Shown piece by piece: positions 35,580 to 44,814 of a stretch of DNA of 64,000 nucleotides; position 1 is the stretch's first letter, and every line of letters begins with the position of its first letter. Source of the DNA: Caldilineaceae bacterium (lineage in GTDB: Bacteria > Chloroflexota > Anaerolineae > Caldilineales > Caldilineaceae); the NCBI GenBank assembly GCA_019637645.1, contig JAHBVH010000007.1:1-64000 (forward strand), written 5' to 3'. Under the pieces are notes generated by a model. That model did no database searches. It was not told the origin of the DNA and saw nothing but the letters and a program-made list of their open reading frames with translations. A program made the position numbers and the translations under genes.

Positions 35580-35632
35580 GTGAGAGAATCAGAATTGGCG
35601 CGTTGTTGATTCACCAATTCTGATTCTCTCAC
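35580..35632. terminator. 19-bp perfect stem downstream of tatC
   Basis: GTGAGAGAATCAGAATTGG (35580-35598) pairs exactly with 35614-35632 around a 15-base loop. It lies 38 bases after the tatC stop on the minus strand. There is no T-run, so it may be a processing site or a Rho-type pause rather than an intrinsic terminator. Confidence 0.6.
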
Positions 35633-35669
35633 TTGCAGGCTATGTTATGGTATACGTCCGGTGTACACG

Positions 35670-36449
35670 CTATTCCTTGATAAACGGTTCCTCGGAAAAG
35701 TCGCGCACTTCACGGGGGCGGTAGAGCAGATAGGCCAACCCGACACTGCCAAAGTAGAGCGCAATGAGCGGGATCATCACAATCGCCATATTGACCGGAT
35801 CCACCGTTGGGGTAATCGCCGCGGCCACAATGGCAATGACCACAAAGGCTTGGCGCCAGACGCGTAAGAGCGTTGGCCCACTGACTAAGCCCATTCGGGC
35901 AATAATGGCAACCACTAGGGGCATTTCAAAGGAGACACCAATCCAGAAAACCAGCCGAGTCACAAAATTTAGATAGCGATCCGCCGCCCAATCTTGCTCG
36001 AAAACACCCGTCAAAATCGTGCTAAGAAAGCCAACCGCGACGGGCAGCAGCACAAAAAAGGCAAAAGCCGCGCCAATGCCAAAAAGGATGAGAATGGCTG
36101 GTAGCGTCAACAGGATGTTCCGGCGTTCGTTGGGATAGAGGCCAGGTGCCATAAAGGCGATGACATGATAGATGATGACAGGGAGGGCCAACGCGGTGCC
36201 GGCAGTAAAGCTGACACGAAAGATAATCCCGATAGAGTCAAGTGGATTGAGGATCTGCAAACGGACGCCCATATCGCGCGCCGTGCTGGTAATAAAAGTG
36301 ACCAGTGGCGTGTAGAAGAAAAGTGCCAGCACCGTGCCAATGACCAGCGCACTACAAACCCAGATCAAGCGGGTACGGAGCTCGAGGAGATGCTCCATCA
36401 ACGTCATCTGACTTTCATTTGGGTTAAAGGTGGAGGCTTGCTGACTCAT
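35670..36449 (-). CDS. tatC: Sec-independent protein translocase TatC
   Basis: The multi-span receptor of the twin-arginine export pathway, 259 residues with six likely membrane segments. It shows the conserved N-terminal 'MTLMEHLLELRTRLIW', with the Glu and Arg that bind the RR signal, and the 'FEMPLVVAIIARMGLV' segment with its conserved Phe-Glu. The ATG follows GAGGAAGAG. It is downstream of tatB by 84 bases. A single tatA lies apart at 52630-52830. Confidence 0.95.
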   Translation of the reverse strand: MSQQASTFNPNESQMTLMEHLLELRTRLIWVCSALVIGTVLALFFYTPLVTFITSTARDMGVRLQILNPLDSIGIIFRVSFTAGTALALPVIIYHVIAFMAPGLYPNERRNILLTLPAILILFGIGAAFAFFVLLPVAVGFLSTILTGVFEQDWAADRYLNFVTRLVFWIGVSFEMPLVVAIIARMGLVSGPTLLRVWRQAFVVIAIVAAAITPTVDPVNMAIVMIPLIALYFGSVGLAYLLYRPREVRDFSEEPFIKE

Positions 36450-36533
36450 CTTTCTCTTCCTCTACTGATAGAACGGGTAGGCGGGTACGATGGCTAGAAC
36501 GACGCTAGCGGAACGGGCGTGGCACTGGGCCAT

Positions 36534-37262
36534 TTATTGTGCTAGGGGATGCTCTTGTGTCCCATTGGCATGAACCGTGGCCCGGGCGACAACTTCGTCG
36601 GGTGTCTCTGCTTGCGTGCCATTCGCGGCTACTTCGGCGGCCGGTGGGGCAATGCGGTTCTCTGGTTCAGCCGCCAAAGGCAGGGTCGTCTCTGGATTCA
36701 TCGCCGGTAAGCTGTCTTCCGGTTTGCTACTCTCTGATGGGACTGTCGCGGTTGGCGCCGCTGGCTCAGTGGCAGCGGGCAAGGGACTGGTCGTACTATC
36801 GGTGGCCGTCTCGGCTGTTTGGGTCTCTGTGGTAGGCTTTGTGCTGCTTGCCGCTGGTTTCGCAGTTGTTGTTGACGTGGTCGTTTTGGCCGGTGTGGGC
36901 TTGGCCGGTGTGGCTGGTTTGGTCGCCGTAGCTGGTTTGGGCGTGGTTGATTTATTGGCCGGTGTGGGGGTAGTCGTTTTAGCTGGCGTGGTTTTCCCTT
37001 TGTCCCCGTCCTCTTTAGCCTTTTCCTCTTCGTCGATCGACTCAATGGCCTGTTGCAACATCCGGCGCGGGTCTAAATCTTCCAGGGCTTTGAAGTCATC
37101 GCCAAACTGTTGGGTAAACTCATTCGTCAGATTGCGCACCTGACGGATAAACTTTGCAATTTCGCGGAAGGTGGCAGGCAGCCGTTCTGGCCCCAAAACG
37201 ATCAAGGCGACAATCGCAATTAAGACCAGTTCTTGTATTCCAATTCCAAAAAAGCCATCCAT
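36534..37262 (-). CDS. tatB: TatA/TatB-family translocase protein with long Thr/Pro/Ala tail
   Basis: Its first 60 residues are a standard TatB: a short transmembrane helix ('GIGIQELVLIAIVALIVLGP'), the hinge Pro in 'GPERLP', and an amphipathic helix. After an acidic segment ('ESIDEEEKAKEDGDKG') the protein continues with about 150 residues rich in Thr, Pro, Ala and Lys, giving 242 in all, far longer than most TatB. It should work with TatC in recognising twin-arginine precursors. Assignment as TatB rather than TatA rests on the Glu before the hinge and the tatC neighbour. Confidence 0.88.
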   Translation of the reverse strand: MDGFFGIGIQELVLIAIVALIVLGPERLPATFREIAKFIRQVRNLTNEFTQQFGDDFKALEDLDPRRMLQQAIESIDEEEKAKEDGDKGKTTPAKTTTPTPANKSTTPKPATATKPATPAKPTPAKTTTSTTTAKPAASSTKPTTETQTAETATDSTTSPLPAATEPAAPTATVPSESSKPEDSLPAMNPETTLPLAAEPENRIAPPAAEVAANGTQAETPDEVVARATVHANGTQEHPLAQ

Positions 37263-37470
37263 AGTTCAACCCTAATCTTCTACGGATAAAAAATAGAACG
37301 CTGATGTTCCGGCACCGAGCGGTCTCCGGCGGATTTGCGCTATTCTATCCGGCTTATCCGCCGAATCACTCTTCTCGTTTTACAGTAGCCGAAAGTGCAA
37401 AATCATGTGGGACTTGTTGCCAGCGTATTCGCTTTGGCACTTTGCGTAGATGAGCCAGTTACGCCTGCGC

Positions 37471-37947
37471 CTAAAAGATCCCGCGCGCGGTGGTCAATGC
37501 TGAACCAAGTACCCCATTGATGAAGCGCGGGCTGCTGTCACTGCCAAAGGCTTTTGCCAACTCTACGGCTTCATTGATCACTACTTTGGGGGGAGCATCG
37601 GCCTCTTTTGCGCCGATTTCGAAGAGGGCAAGCCGCAAAATGTTGCGGTCAATAATCGCTAGTTGGTCAACGGGCCATTCGGGTGCAAATTGATGAATCC
37701 GCTGGTCTAGCTCGGCCAAGTGACGCACCACGCCACTGACCAACCAACGCATAAAGAGCGCTCCATGCTGCCCTACTTGGTTATCGGCCAGGCGTTCATC
37801 GACAACACTACCTGGCCGATGTTGCACACAATCAATTTCATAGAGCGCTTGTAAGGCCAGCATCCGAGCCTGACGGCGCTCTTTGATCACTTGCTGTTGT
37901 GGCGCTGGCAAATTCGGTTGGTCTTCGCGCGCGTTCTCCAACGTCAT
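37471..37947 (-). CDS. nusB: Transcription antitermination factor NusB
   Basis: RNA-binding antitermination protein of 158 residues from the ATG at 37947, which has AGGAA seven bases upstream. The longer frame to 38073 overlaps fabG and is not family-like. NusB features include '[16 protein letters not shown]', '[19 protein letters not shown]' and '[18 protein letters not shown]' with the final 'RFINGVLG'. It joins NusA/E/G on boxA RNA, mainly for rRNA transcription. The gap to tatB downstream is 208 bases and holds a CGGATAA/TTATCCG inverted repeat. Confidence 0.95.
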   Translation of the reverse strand: MTLENAREDQPNLPAPQQQVIKERRQARMLALQALYEIDCVQHRPGSVVDERLADNQVGQHGALFMRWLVSGVVRHLAELDQRIHQFAPEWPVDQLAIIDRNILRLALFEIGAKEADAPPKVVINEAVELAKAFGSDSSPRFINGVLGSALTTARGIF

Positions 37948-37984
37948 CTCGATTTCCTGCTTTTTTGCAACCAGCCTGGGCTGC

Positions 37985-38728
37985 TTACATGACAAGGCCA
38001 CCATCAACCGTAAGGACCTGACCCGTAATAAAGCCTGAGCGTTCAGCCGCCAAAAAGGCAACTGCCCACGCAATTTCCTCTGGTGTACCCATACGACCTA
38101 GCGGTGTATTGGTAATGATCCCTTGGCGTTGTTCGTCGTTCAAAACATCGGTCAAGGCGGTGGGGACAAAGCCCGGCGCGACGGCATTCACCGTAATATT
38201 GCGGCTTGCGACTTCGCGCGCGAGGCTCTTGGTAAAGCCAATGATGCCCGCCTTGCTCGCCGCATAATTCGTCTGCCCCGCTTGGCCCGTTAGGCCAACC
38301 ACACTGGTGATATTAATAATCCGGCCCCAGCGATTTTTGAGCATGCCGCGCAACGCCGCACGCGTCACGGTGTAGACACTTTTTAAGTTGGTGTTGATGA
38401 CCGTGTCCCACTCGTCTTCTTTCATGCTCATCAACAACGTGTCCCGGGTCGTTCCCGCATTATTGACCAAAATGTCCAAGCTGCCCAAGTCACTTTGAAC
38501 TTGTTTCACCAGGGCCGCAGCCTGATCCATATCGCTTACATCAGCTTGATAAATGGCACATTCTGCGCCAGCTTCACGGATCGTAGCTGCAATCGTCTCG
38601 GCCCCTTGGGCATTGCCACGATAATGGATCGCTACTTTGGCACCGCTGGCGGCAAACTCTTGGGCAATCGCGGCACCAATGCCGCTGCTGCTGCCTGTGA
38701 TTAGTGCGGTTTTCCCCGAAAAATTCAT
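37985..38728 (-). CDS. fabG: 3-oxoacyl-[acyl-carrier-protein] reductase
   Basis: NADPH-dependent reductase of fatty-acid synthesis, 247 residues, of the short-chain dehydrogenase class. The nucleotide-binding motif is '[12 protein letters not shown]', the 'NNAG' motif is present, and the catalytic triad is Ser142, Tyr155 and Lys159 ('[10 protein letters not shown]', 'NYAASKAG'). The C-terminus reads '[12 protein letters not shown]', as in FabG. It lies 112 bases downstream of fabD. No acpP or fabF/fabH is in the window. Confidence 0.93.
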   Translation of the reverse strand: MNFSGKTALITGSSSGIGAAIAQEFAASGAKVAIHYRGNAQGAETIAATIREAGAECAIYQADVSDMDQAAALVKQVQSDLGSLDILVNNAGTTRDTLLMSMKEDEWDTVINTNLKSVYTVTRAALRGMLKNRWGRIINITSVVGLTGQAGQTNYAASKAGIIGFTKSLAREVASRNITVNAVAPGFVPTALTDVLNDEQRQGIITNTPLGRMGTPEEIAWAVAFLAAERSGFITGQVLTVDGGLVM

Positions 38729-38840
38729 GATTTCACCGATTCAAAAGTAGATTGGCAACGTTAGTCCACATTATAGCGCTAAACTTGGTAAATGGCGAAT
38801 ACACGCTCAAGGCGTTGTTGCCAAGGGGCCTATTCTGGCA

Positions 38841-39827
38841 TTATGCAAGCGTTCGCACATATTCTTGCACACTGGTGGAGCTATTCAGTGACCAGCGGTC
38901 GGCGCTGCGGGCAATGCGTTTGACCAAGCCTGCCAGTACATCCCCAGGGCCAAGCTCGACAAAGCTAGTTACCCCCGCCTGAACGGCCCATTGCATTGAC
39001 GCTGTCCAGCGGACGCTGCCCGTGAGTTGGGCGGTTAGCTCTGCTTCGATTGCGGCCACCGTAGTCAGCGGCTGGGCTGTTGTGTTGCCAATAATCGGTA
39101 CAAGCGGCGGGGCAAGCGGCGTCGCCTGGATCGCCGCTTGGAGGGCTTCGGCGGCTGGCTGCATGAGTGGGCTATGCGCGGGAATGCTCACGGCCAATGG
39201 TAAGACACGGCGGGCTCCTGCCGCGGTCAAGGCGGCCATAGCGGCCTCCATGCCTGTCTGATCCCCAGAAATGACAATTTGACCAGGGCAATTATCGTTG
39301 GCGACCTGAACCAACCCACCTTGAGCTGTGGCCTCGGCACACGCGGCGGCCACTACGGCTTCCTCTAGGCCGAGGATCGCGGCCATTCGACCAGGGGTCT
39401 GTTCCCCAGCCAATTTCATCAGGCGTCCTCGTTCGCGCACTAGCCGCAGCGCATCGGCAAAGGTGAGGCTACCCGCGGCGACCAGCGCCGTATACTCGCC
39501 CATGCTATGGCCGGCGACAACGGTTTGGGCATCGCTTGGGCCACCAAGCCGTTTGCCCAACTCGGCCTGAAGGACGCGCAATACCGCCACGCCCGCGGTC
39601 AACAGCGCCGGTTGCGCGTTGATGGTGTCGGTCAACTGCTCTTCTGGCCCTTGAAAACAGAGCGTACTCAGGCCGAAGCCAAGGATTTCATCGGCTTCGG
39701 CAAAGGTTTGGCGTGCCACGGCATAGTGCTGACAGAGTTCCTCCATCATCCCGACTTCTTGGCTGCCTTGTCCAGGAAAGAGAAACGCGGTGGCGGGGAT
39801 GGTCGAAATAAAAGGAAAAGAGGTCAT
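38841..39827 (-). CDS. fabD: Malonyl-CoA:ACP transacylase
   Basis: Loads malonyl groups on acyl-carrier protein, 328 residues. Motifs: 'FLFPGQGSQ' near the N-terminus, the active serine Ser108 in 'VAGHSMGEYTAL', the conserved Arg in 'VRERGRLMK', and the His of 'SIPAHSPLM'. It follows a rho-independent-type hairpin after rpmF, so it may have its own transcript start or receive read-through. fabG follows on the same strand. Confidence 0.95.
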   Translation of the reverse strand: MTSFPFISTIPATAFLFPGQGSQEVGMMEELCQHYAVARQTFAEADEILGFGLSTLCFQGPEEQLTDTINAQPALLTAGVAVLRVLQAELGKRLGGPSDAQTVVAGHSMGEYTALVAAGSLTFADALRLVRERGRLMKLAGEQTPGRMAAILGLEEAVVAAACAEATAQGGLVQVANDNCPGQIVISGDQTGMEAAMAALTAAGARRVLPLAVSIPAHSPLMQPAAEALQAAIQATPLAPPLVPIIGNTTAQPLTTVAAIEAELTAQLTGSVRWTASMQWAVQAGVTSFVELGPGDVLAGLVKRIARSADRWSLNSSTSVQEYVRTLA

Positions 39828-39840
39828 GCAATCATGTCCA

Positions 39841-39880
39841 TAAAATAAAAAAAGGATTTGGAACAGATGCCCAAATCCTT
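39841..39880 (-). terminator. Rho-independent terminator after rpmF
   Basis: On the minus strand a 10-bp stem (AAGGATTTGG at 39871-39880 with CCAAATCCTT at 39852-39861) with a 9-base loop is followed by TTTTTTATTTT. This is a classic intrinsic terminator 16 bases beyond the rpmF stop. Confidence 0.88.
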
Positions 39881-39895
39881 GAGGTGACAGCCTGC

Positions 39896-40093
39896 TTACG
39901 CCGCCGCGACGTCATCAGCAATATCGAGCAACTGTCGGCCTTTGTAGTAGCCACAGTGCGGGCAAACCCGATGGGGCAACATCTTCTGGTGGCAGTTGCT
40001 GCATTCAACCAGTTTCGGAATGCCGATGGCATCATGGGCGCGCCGACGGTTGCGGCGACCTTTGCTTAATTTACGTTTTGGTAGAGGTACCAT
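39896..40093 (-). CDS. rpmF: Ribosomal protein bL32
   Basis: A 65-residue large-subunit protein. The N-terminus is typical ('MVPLPKRKLSKGRRNRRRAH'), and four zinc-binding cysteines follow in 'CSNCHQK' and 'CPHC'. The ATG is preceded by AAGGAG. It sits after the DUF177 gene, the conserved yceD-rpmF pairing of many bacteria, and ahead of the fatty-acid genes. A clear terminator follows. Confidence 0.96.
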   Translation of the reverse strand: MVPLPKRKLSKGRRNRRRAHDAIGIPKLVECSNCHQKMLPHRVCPHCGYYKGRQLLDIADDVAAA

Positions 40094-40265
40094 TTCACTA
40101 CTCCTTCATCCCACAAAAGATAAAAATATCACTTACCTGTATCTGCAGAGGAAAATCCGTGCCGCCACCTAGTGACACCCGGCCTCTTCTCTTGATTGGC
40201 GTATAAGCCACAACCATGGCACAATCATTACGTAGCAATTGGCTGGCGACAGGATCGAGAAGCCT

Positions 40266-40865
40266 TTATTTAGAATTCTCGTCCTTAGTGTCTAGGCGCA
40301 ATTTCAAAAGGGCTGCCCAGCGTGGGTCAACGCCTTCGGGCAGGGCATCGACTTGCTCTTCGTCCTCATCGGTCGCCGATAGGTGCCGTAGCGCCTCACG
40401 TTGGGTAGCCAAGTTGGGACATTCACCTTCGCCTGCCCAATTACAACTCGGGTACATTGGCACAGCCAACCAAATATTCTGACGCACAACTTCGGTTAAG
40501 TCAAGAAGATGATGCTCGTCGATGACTAATGCATCATCTTCAAAATCGGCCGAGTCTCCTTCAAATTCTTCGGGACGTAGGTAACGACCCGTTTCTACTT
40601 CTGTGAGTGGCCGAAAACTTTCTTCAAGTTGCATCCGCAAAGGGTAGACAATGGGCTCGATACAGCGACCACAATTAACACGCACCGCTGTGCTAAGCTC
40701 CCCCGTGACCAAGACACCACTGTTTGTGCGCATGATCTGGACCGTACCTAAAAGCAGACCTAGCACGTCTAGCTCGCTGTCAAGCTCACTAATGTCTTCC
40801 TTCAGTTGGTAACGCCGTACAGCGCCGACTGGCTCTTTGAGTAATTGGGCAACGTTGAATTGCAT
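40266..40865 (-). CDS. DUF177 (YceD) family protein
   Basis: A 199-residue protein of the YceD/DUF177 family, coupled to rpmF in most bacteria; in plants and E. coli the family is linked to 23S rRNA or L32 accumulation. It shows the family cysteines in 'NCGRCIEPIVYPL' and the late 'NIWLAVPMYPSC' with 'GECPN'. The middle is very acidic. The ATG follows AAGGAG at five bases, and a promoter-like pair lies about 45-70 bases upstream. Confidence 0.9.
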   Translation of the reverse strand: MQFNVAQLLKEPVGAVRRYQLKEDISELDSELDVLGLLLGTVQIMRTNSGVLVTGELSTAVRVNCGRCIEPIVYPLRMQLEESFRPLTEVETGRYLRPEEFEGDSADFEDDALVIDEHHLLDLTEVVRQNIWLAVPMYPSCNWAGEGECPNLATQREALRHLSATDEDEEQVDALPEGVDPRWAALLKLRLDTKDENSK

Positions 40866-40910
40866 AATTTCTCCTTGCTGCGCTGCAGACGTTGGTCCGA
40901 TGGCACTATC

Positions 40911-40938
40911 ATTATGCCGAGAGAAAGACTCGAATCAA
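40911..40938 (-). promoter_or_regulatory. Sigma-70-type promoter for DUF177-rpmF
   Basis: Reading the minus strand, TTGATT (40938-40933), a 16-base spacer and CATAAT (40916-40911) lie about 45 bases before the DUF177 start. Confidence 0.5.
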
Positions 40939-41216
40939 GGTGCGTTCTGCACACCAGTTTAGGGACAGACCCTATGCTATCGTGCCAATCGCTTCAGGAT
41001 GCCATCATCACTGTCTACGTTGTCAACGTGCAAAGCCCTCTGACTGCCGTTTTTGGACCCCAATGTTAACTCTACATTGTTAACTCTACATTGAACTCCA
41101 ATAAGGCACCGCCTTTGGGACATTCGGTCATTATACCGCGCATCCCACATCCTGTCAAAAGATTGGCGAATTGCGCAGCATAGGCTTTCTTCGATGTACC
41201 CCACGCGCTTAGCACT

Positions 41217-41247
41217 GGGCTGTTAGGTTGAACCAGCCTAGCAGCCC
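41217..41247. terminator. 11-bp hairpin downstream of the coiled-coil gene
   Basis: GGGCTGTTAGG (41217-41227) pairs with CCTAGCAGCCC (41237-41247) with one G-T wobble and a 9-base loop, 14 bases beyond the minus-strand gene end. It lacks a T-run. Confidence 0.5.
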
Positions 41248-41261
41248 GGCGCGTCATTCTT

Positions 41262-41735
41262 TTATTCCTCGTCACCCAAGGTAGCGGCTAGACGATTATT
41301 TTTCATAAGCTGAATGCCGTTATCGACTTGTTTGGTAATCACCTGGAGCTTTTGGGCTAATTCTTCAAGGACTTGGACCGCGTACCGATCGGCCTCCGCC
41401 GCGCGCCGTTGGGCCGCGGCGCGACTCTCTTCCAAGATGCGTGCCGCTTCATTCTGGGCGGTCTGCATAATTGCCTCTTGGCTAATGATCTCCATGGCGC
41501 GCTGCTTTGCCTGTTGGATGAGGCGGTCGGCTTCGGCTTCGGCTTCGGCCAAAATGTGGTCACGTTGGGCCAACGTACGCTCACTCTCCATGATCGAGCT
41601 AGGGACGCTGATCCGCATGCGCTCGATCAGCTGGGCAAACTCGTTAGCATCAATGACGCGCAGCGAAGAAAGCGGAATGGGCCGGCCACGATGCAAAGTA
41701 TCCGCAAGTTGATCGATCAACTGTAGAATTGCGAT
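41262..41735 (-). CDS. DivIVA/AtpF-like coiled-coil protein, coaD neighbour; probable non-AUG start
   Basis: About 158 residues: a short N-terminal motif 'LQLIDQLADTLHRGRPIPLS', then 'IDANEFAQLIERMRISVP', then a long coiled coil ('HILAEAEAEADRLIQQAKQR' onward). This matches a protein often found beside coaD and annotated as an ATPase or ATP synthase B-like subunit. The family start falls at Ile codons, not at an AUG. GGGGAGG (41742-41748) is six bases before an ATC at 41735 and twelve before an ATT at 41729. The only normal start nearby is a TTG at 41720, 19 bases or more from that site. Role unknown; division or cell-envelope scaffolding is a guess. Confidence 0.7.
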   Translation of the reverse strand: MAILQLIDQLADTLHRGRPIPLSSLRVIDANEFAQLIERMRISVPSSIMESERTLAQRDHILAEAEAEADRLIQQAKQRAMEIISQEAIMQTAQNEAARILEESRAAAQRRAAEADRYAVQVLEELAQKLQVITKQVDNGIQLMKNNRLAATLGDEE

Positions 41736-41831
41736 AGGACACCTCCCCGACGTTGGGCAATAAGCCAATGGTTGGATCAAGAGTTGATGTACAATTGCCT
41801 GGACAAAGCGCACGCTTGCCGTTGTCCCACC

Positions 41832-42371
41832 CTAGCCATGATGCGATAGCTTTGTTGCGCGCCCCGTTGTGGCGTTGGGTTGGGTCAGCGCAGGCTGTCC
41901 AAATTTGGCCTGCAATGCTTGTTGGACATGGGGTGGGGCCCATTGTGAACTATCGCCACCCAAGCTAGCTACTTCCTTTAGGATCGTAGCGCTGAGATAG
42001 GCATAGCTGTTGCTACAAAAGAGACAGCACAATTCAATGTCATTGGCGAGTTGGCGATTGGCCAGCCCAATTTGGTGTTCATATTCAAAGTCGGCCACAT
42101 TGCGCAAGCCCCGGATCATGACCTGTGCTTGTAACTGTTGGGCACAGACGACGGTCAAGCCAACATAGGTCGTCACCCGGACATTGGGTAGATGGGCGAG
42201 CGCTTCTTCCGCCAGGGTCAGTCGCTCTGCAGTGCTGAATAATAATTTCTTGGGCGGCGCATCATAGATAGCCAGGATCACTTCCTCAAAAATTTGGCTA
42301 GCGCGGCTGGCAATATCAATATGTCCATAATGGATCGGATCAAATGTTCCAGGGTAGAGTGCCCGTGTCAT
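41832..42371 (-). CDS. coaD: Phosphopantetheine adenylyltransferase
   Basis: Fourth step of coenzyme A synthesis: ATP plus 4'-phosphopantetheine gives dephospho-CoA. The 179-residue protein shows the nucleotidyl-transferase motif '[16 protein letters not shown]' with T/HxGH, the '[17 protein letters not shown]' segment that binds the pantetheine, and '[15 protein letters not shown]' where ISSTxVKE is usual. The C-terminus extends about 20 residues beyond the usual end. It lies 15 bases after hemW, so it is in the same transcript. Confidence 0.94.
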   Translation of the reverse strand: MTRALYPGTFDPIHYGHIDIASRASQIFEEVILAIYDAPPKKLLFSTAERLTLAEEALAHLPNVRVTTYVGLTVVCAQQLQAQVMIRGLRNVADFEYEHQIGLANRQLANDIELCCLFCSNSYAYLSATILKEVASLGGDSSQWAPPHVQQALQAKFGQPALTQPNATTGRATKLSHHG

Positions 42372-42386
42372 AGCAAAACACTTTCT

Positions 42387-43706
42387 TTAATCCGGTAGGA
42401 AAGTTGCGAAAACCTGGTTGCCTAGCAAAATCCCTTTAGGTGATAAACGTATGCGGGTCTGATCAAGTTCAATCAGTCCCCAAGCTTGTAATTGTGCGAT
42501 CTCTTTGGCAAAGAAGGTGGGTAGCTCAACGCCATGCATGGCATAAAACTGATCAAAGGCCACCCCTTCGCCCACCAAGCGGAGCCCCAGCATCATGGTC
42601 TCGCCCATGGCGGCGCGCTCATCGATCACTTCACTGCTCTCTTCCAGCGTGCGATCTTGCTGGAGGCGTTTGACATAGCCCGGCACGGCTTTACGATTGC
42701 CCCAGCGGCGGCTGATGAAGGCACCCGTTGCATCTTGAAAGTACAGATGGCTATGCGCGCCGGGGCCGATACCTATATAGGCTTGGTTGCGCCAATAGAG
42801 TAGGTTGTGGCGGCAAGCAAAGGTCGGTGTTACGCGGTCTGCTGCCTGATCGGTGGGGGTGGCGCGGGCCCAATTGGAGATTTCATAGTGCAGATAGCCC
42901 GCCTCGGCCAGATGCTGCATGGCATATTCATAGTGGGTCGCCGCTAGATCTTCATCTGGTTCCGCCACTTTGCCGATCTGCACCCAGTGGTATAGGGGTG
43001 TGTTGGGCTCCACAATCAAGCTGTATAAGCTGAGGTGTTCAGGCTGTAGCGCAATAGCGGCATCTAGGGTTTTGCGCCATTGCGCCAGTGGCTGGTTGGG
43101 GAGACCAAAGATGAAATCGAGATTGATATTGGCAAAGCCCGCCGCGCGCGCCGCGGCAAAGGCGGCGTAGACATCATCAACTTGATGGATCCGCCCTAGA
43201 AAGGCAAGCTCTTCGGGTTGAAAGCTTTGGACGCCAATGCTTAATCGATTGACGCCCAAGGCGCGCAAGCTTTCAAACTTGGCGCGATCGACGGTACCAG
43301 GGTTGGCTTCGCTGGTGATCTCACAGGTGGGGGCTAGGGTAAAATTGGCGCGCAGCGCGGTAAAAAGTTGGGCTAAATAGTGGTGAGAGAGCAGTGTTGG
43401 TGTGCCGCCACCGAGAAAAACGGTATCAATCAGGTAGGGGCGTAGCGGCAGTTGCCACTGTGTCATTTCCTGACAAAGCGCATCGACGGTCGCGGCAAAG
43501 TAATCGTCTAGCCCGGCATAGGTGTTAAAATCGCAGTAGTGGCACTTTTGCGCGCAAAAAGGAATGTGAAGATAGAGCCCCAGCCGCACTGGGGCTAGAT
43601 CATGATCAAAGCTCTTCTTGGCCTGATCCAGAAGGATGGGTGCCCAATCGGCTGGCATGGGGTGGGCTGACATCAGTTGCTTCTGGGGTAGCGTAGGTGC
43701 GTTCAA
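42387..43706 (-). CDS. hemW: HemW-like radical SAM protein
   Basis: A 439-residue radical SAM protein of the HemW branch, proposed heme chaperones formerly called oxygen-independent coproporphyrinogen oxidases. The iron-sulfur site is '[10 protein letters not shown]' (CX3CX2C), followed by '[12 protein letters not shown]', '[11 protein letters not shown]' and '[14 protein letters not shown]'. The C-terminal HemN_C domain is present. It starts at a TTG (43706) that overlaps the stop of the FHA gene by four bases, with GGAG five bases upstream. Confidence 0.9.
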   Translation of the reverse strand: MNAPTLPQKQLMSAHPMPADWAPILLDQAKKSFDHDLAPVRLGLYLHIPFCAQKCHYCDFNTYAGLDDYFAATVDALCQEMTQWQLPLRPYLIDTVFLGGGTPTLLSHHYLAQLFTALRANFTLAPTCEITSEANPGTVDRAKFESLRALGVNRLSIGVQSFQPEELAFLGRIHQVDDVYAAFAAARAAGFANINLDFIFGLPNQPLAQWRKTLDAAIALQPEHLSLYSLIVEPNTPLYHWVQIGKVAEPDEDLAATHYEYAMQHLAEAGYLHYEISNWARATPTDQAADRVTPTFACRHNLLYWRNQAYIGIGPGAHSHLYFQDATGAFISRRWGNRKAVPGYVKRLQQDRTLEESSEVIDERAAMGETMMLGLRLVGEGVAFDQFYAMHGVELPTFFAKEIAQLQAWGLIELDQTRIRLSPKGILLGNQVFATFLPD

Positions 43707-44401
43707 CGATTCTCCAAACGGAAGCCATGCCCGCGCACGGTGACAATGTAGCGGAACTCTTCATCGGTCTCGCCAATGCGCTCGCGTAGGCGACGAACCA
43801 GGGCATCAATGGCTTGTTCACTAACTCCTTCGCCACTAGCCTCGGGCCAAACGGCATCCACAATCTGCTCGCGCGTAACCACGCCACCGCCGGAATCCCA
43901 GAGGACTTCGAGGAGGCGATATTGGTGTAGGCTCAGGGGCGGATCGGCGAGAATGCCATTGATCCAAACTTGTCGGGTCTCTTTATCCAAGCGGAGCCCA
44001 ATTTTATCATTATCAAAGGTCAATGGCGCGGTGGCACCGGCATCGACAAAGGCCAGCTTAAAGCGCAGGGCAATTTGAATCTCATCGCCATCTTGCAAAG
44101 GGATGACCCCTTCGACGCCTTGGCCGTTCACATGGGTGCCATTCTTGCTACCCAGGTCTTCTAATTGATAACCATCTCCTCGCCACGTAATCCGTGCATG
44201 ATAGCGACTAACTTGGCGATCGGGGAGCGCGATATCACATTCTTCGCTGCGGCCAATGGTGAGGGCCCGCGTTCGTTCTAACGGCCACCGTCGGCCCGCT
44301 TCCGAGCCCCGTTGGAGTACGAGCATGGCGGTTTCGCGCGGCTTTGGTTTGGCCTGTAATGGTTCGGTAATGGAATGATTTTGTTCAGTAGTGGTAGCCA
44401 T
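43703..44401 (-). CDS. FHA domain-winged helix (OmpR/PhoB-type) regulator
   Basis: A 232-residue protein that combines a phosphothreonine-binding FHA domain with a DNA-binding C-terminus. The FHA part (about 45-105) reads '[15 protein letters not shown]', 'VSRYHARI' and '[14 protein letters not shown]', with the binding Arg, Ser, His and Asn. The C-terminal part (about 135-232) is a Trans_reg_C winged helix: '[20 protein letters not shown]' and 'RRLRERIGE', ending in '[12 protein letters not shown]'. It could read the signal of a Ser/Thr kinase, such as the one at 45646. A good promoter precedes it. Confidence 0.92.
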   Translation of the reverse strand: MATTTEQNHSITEPLQAKPKPRETAMLVLQRGSEAGRRWPLERTRALTIGRSEECDIALPDRQVSRYHARITWRGDGYQLEDLGSKNGTHVNGQGVEGVIPLQDGDEIQIALRFKLAFVDAGATAPLTFDNDKIGLRLDKETRQVWINGILADPPLSLHQYRLLEVLWDSGGGVVTREQIVDAVWPEASGEGVSEQAIDALVRRLRERIGETDEEFRYIVTVRGHGFRLENR

Positions 44402-44450
44402 ATCAAGTCCTTTTGCTGAGATGGCGTCTGGATTGATTTATCGAAACCTC

Positions 44451-44479
44451 AATATACCCAGCGCAAACATAAACATCAA
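44451..44479 (-). promoter_or_regulatory. Sigma-70-type promoter for the FHA regulator operon
   Basis: Minus strand: TTGATG (44479-44474), a 17-base spacer and TATATT (44456-44451), about 50 bases before the FHA gene, which has AAGGA seven bases before its ATG. Confidence 0.65.
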
Positions 44480-44579
44480 TAACGGTTCATAGGCGTTTGT
44501 GACGCAGGCACCCTGGCGATCTTACTCCCCTCTAGTGAGACGCCATTGGCGATCTGAATCGCTTCGAAACGGTGCCCTA

Positions 44580-44615
44580 CACCCTGGACCGGTTTTCAAA
44601 AATCGGTTCAGGGTG
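44580..44615. repeat. Hairpin with CCGGTTTTC core
   Basis: CACCCTGGACCGGTTTT pairs with the following AAAATCGGTTCAGGGTG, allowing two G-T wobbles. In layout it resembles the CAGGTTTT palindromes at 29631 and 60060. It lies in the repeat-rich gap. Confidence 0.6.
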
Positions 44616-44744
44616 GACTGTTCCTTTGGAAACAGCTGCTTGCCCTTGCACGTTTCGTGCCGCTGCGTCAACCTTGTTTCATCCGCGCTGAAAAAGGGAT
44701 GGAAAACATCAGAAAGCTACGATGACCGCCCGGCGATCCATCGT

Positions 44745-44814
44745 CAGGCTAGTCAACCCAGGCTAGTCAACCCAGGCTAGTCAACCCAGGCTAGTCAACC
44801 CAGGCTAGTCAACA
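44745..44814. repeat. Five tandem copies of a 14-bp unit
   Basis: The unit CAGGCTAGTCAACC starts at 44745, 44759, 44773, 44787 and 44801; the last copy ends in ACA instead of ACC. Copies are otherwise identical, which suggests recent expansion by slippage. Confidence 0.92.

Larger units (their letters stand above)
40866..41261. other. Intergenic region between the DUF177 and coiled-coil genes
   Basis: 396 bases without a convincing gene. It contains the minus-strand promoter at 40911-40938, a tandem pair of GTTAACTCTACATT near 41063-41090, and a hairpin at 41217-41247 that probably ends the coiled-coil gene transcript. Confidence 0.6.

Noticed and set aside
36577..37143. 188-codon plus-strand frame rich in Val and Ala
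   Set aside because: Antisense to the low-complexity tail of TatB.
44745..44814. Tandem repeats as a CRISPR array
   Set aside because: Unit is 14 bp without spacers and there are no cas genes.
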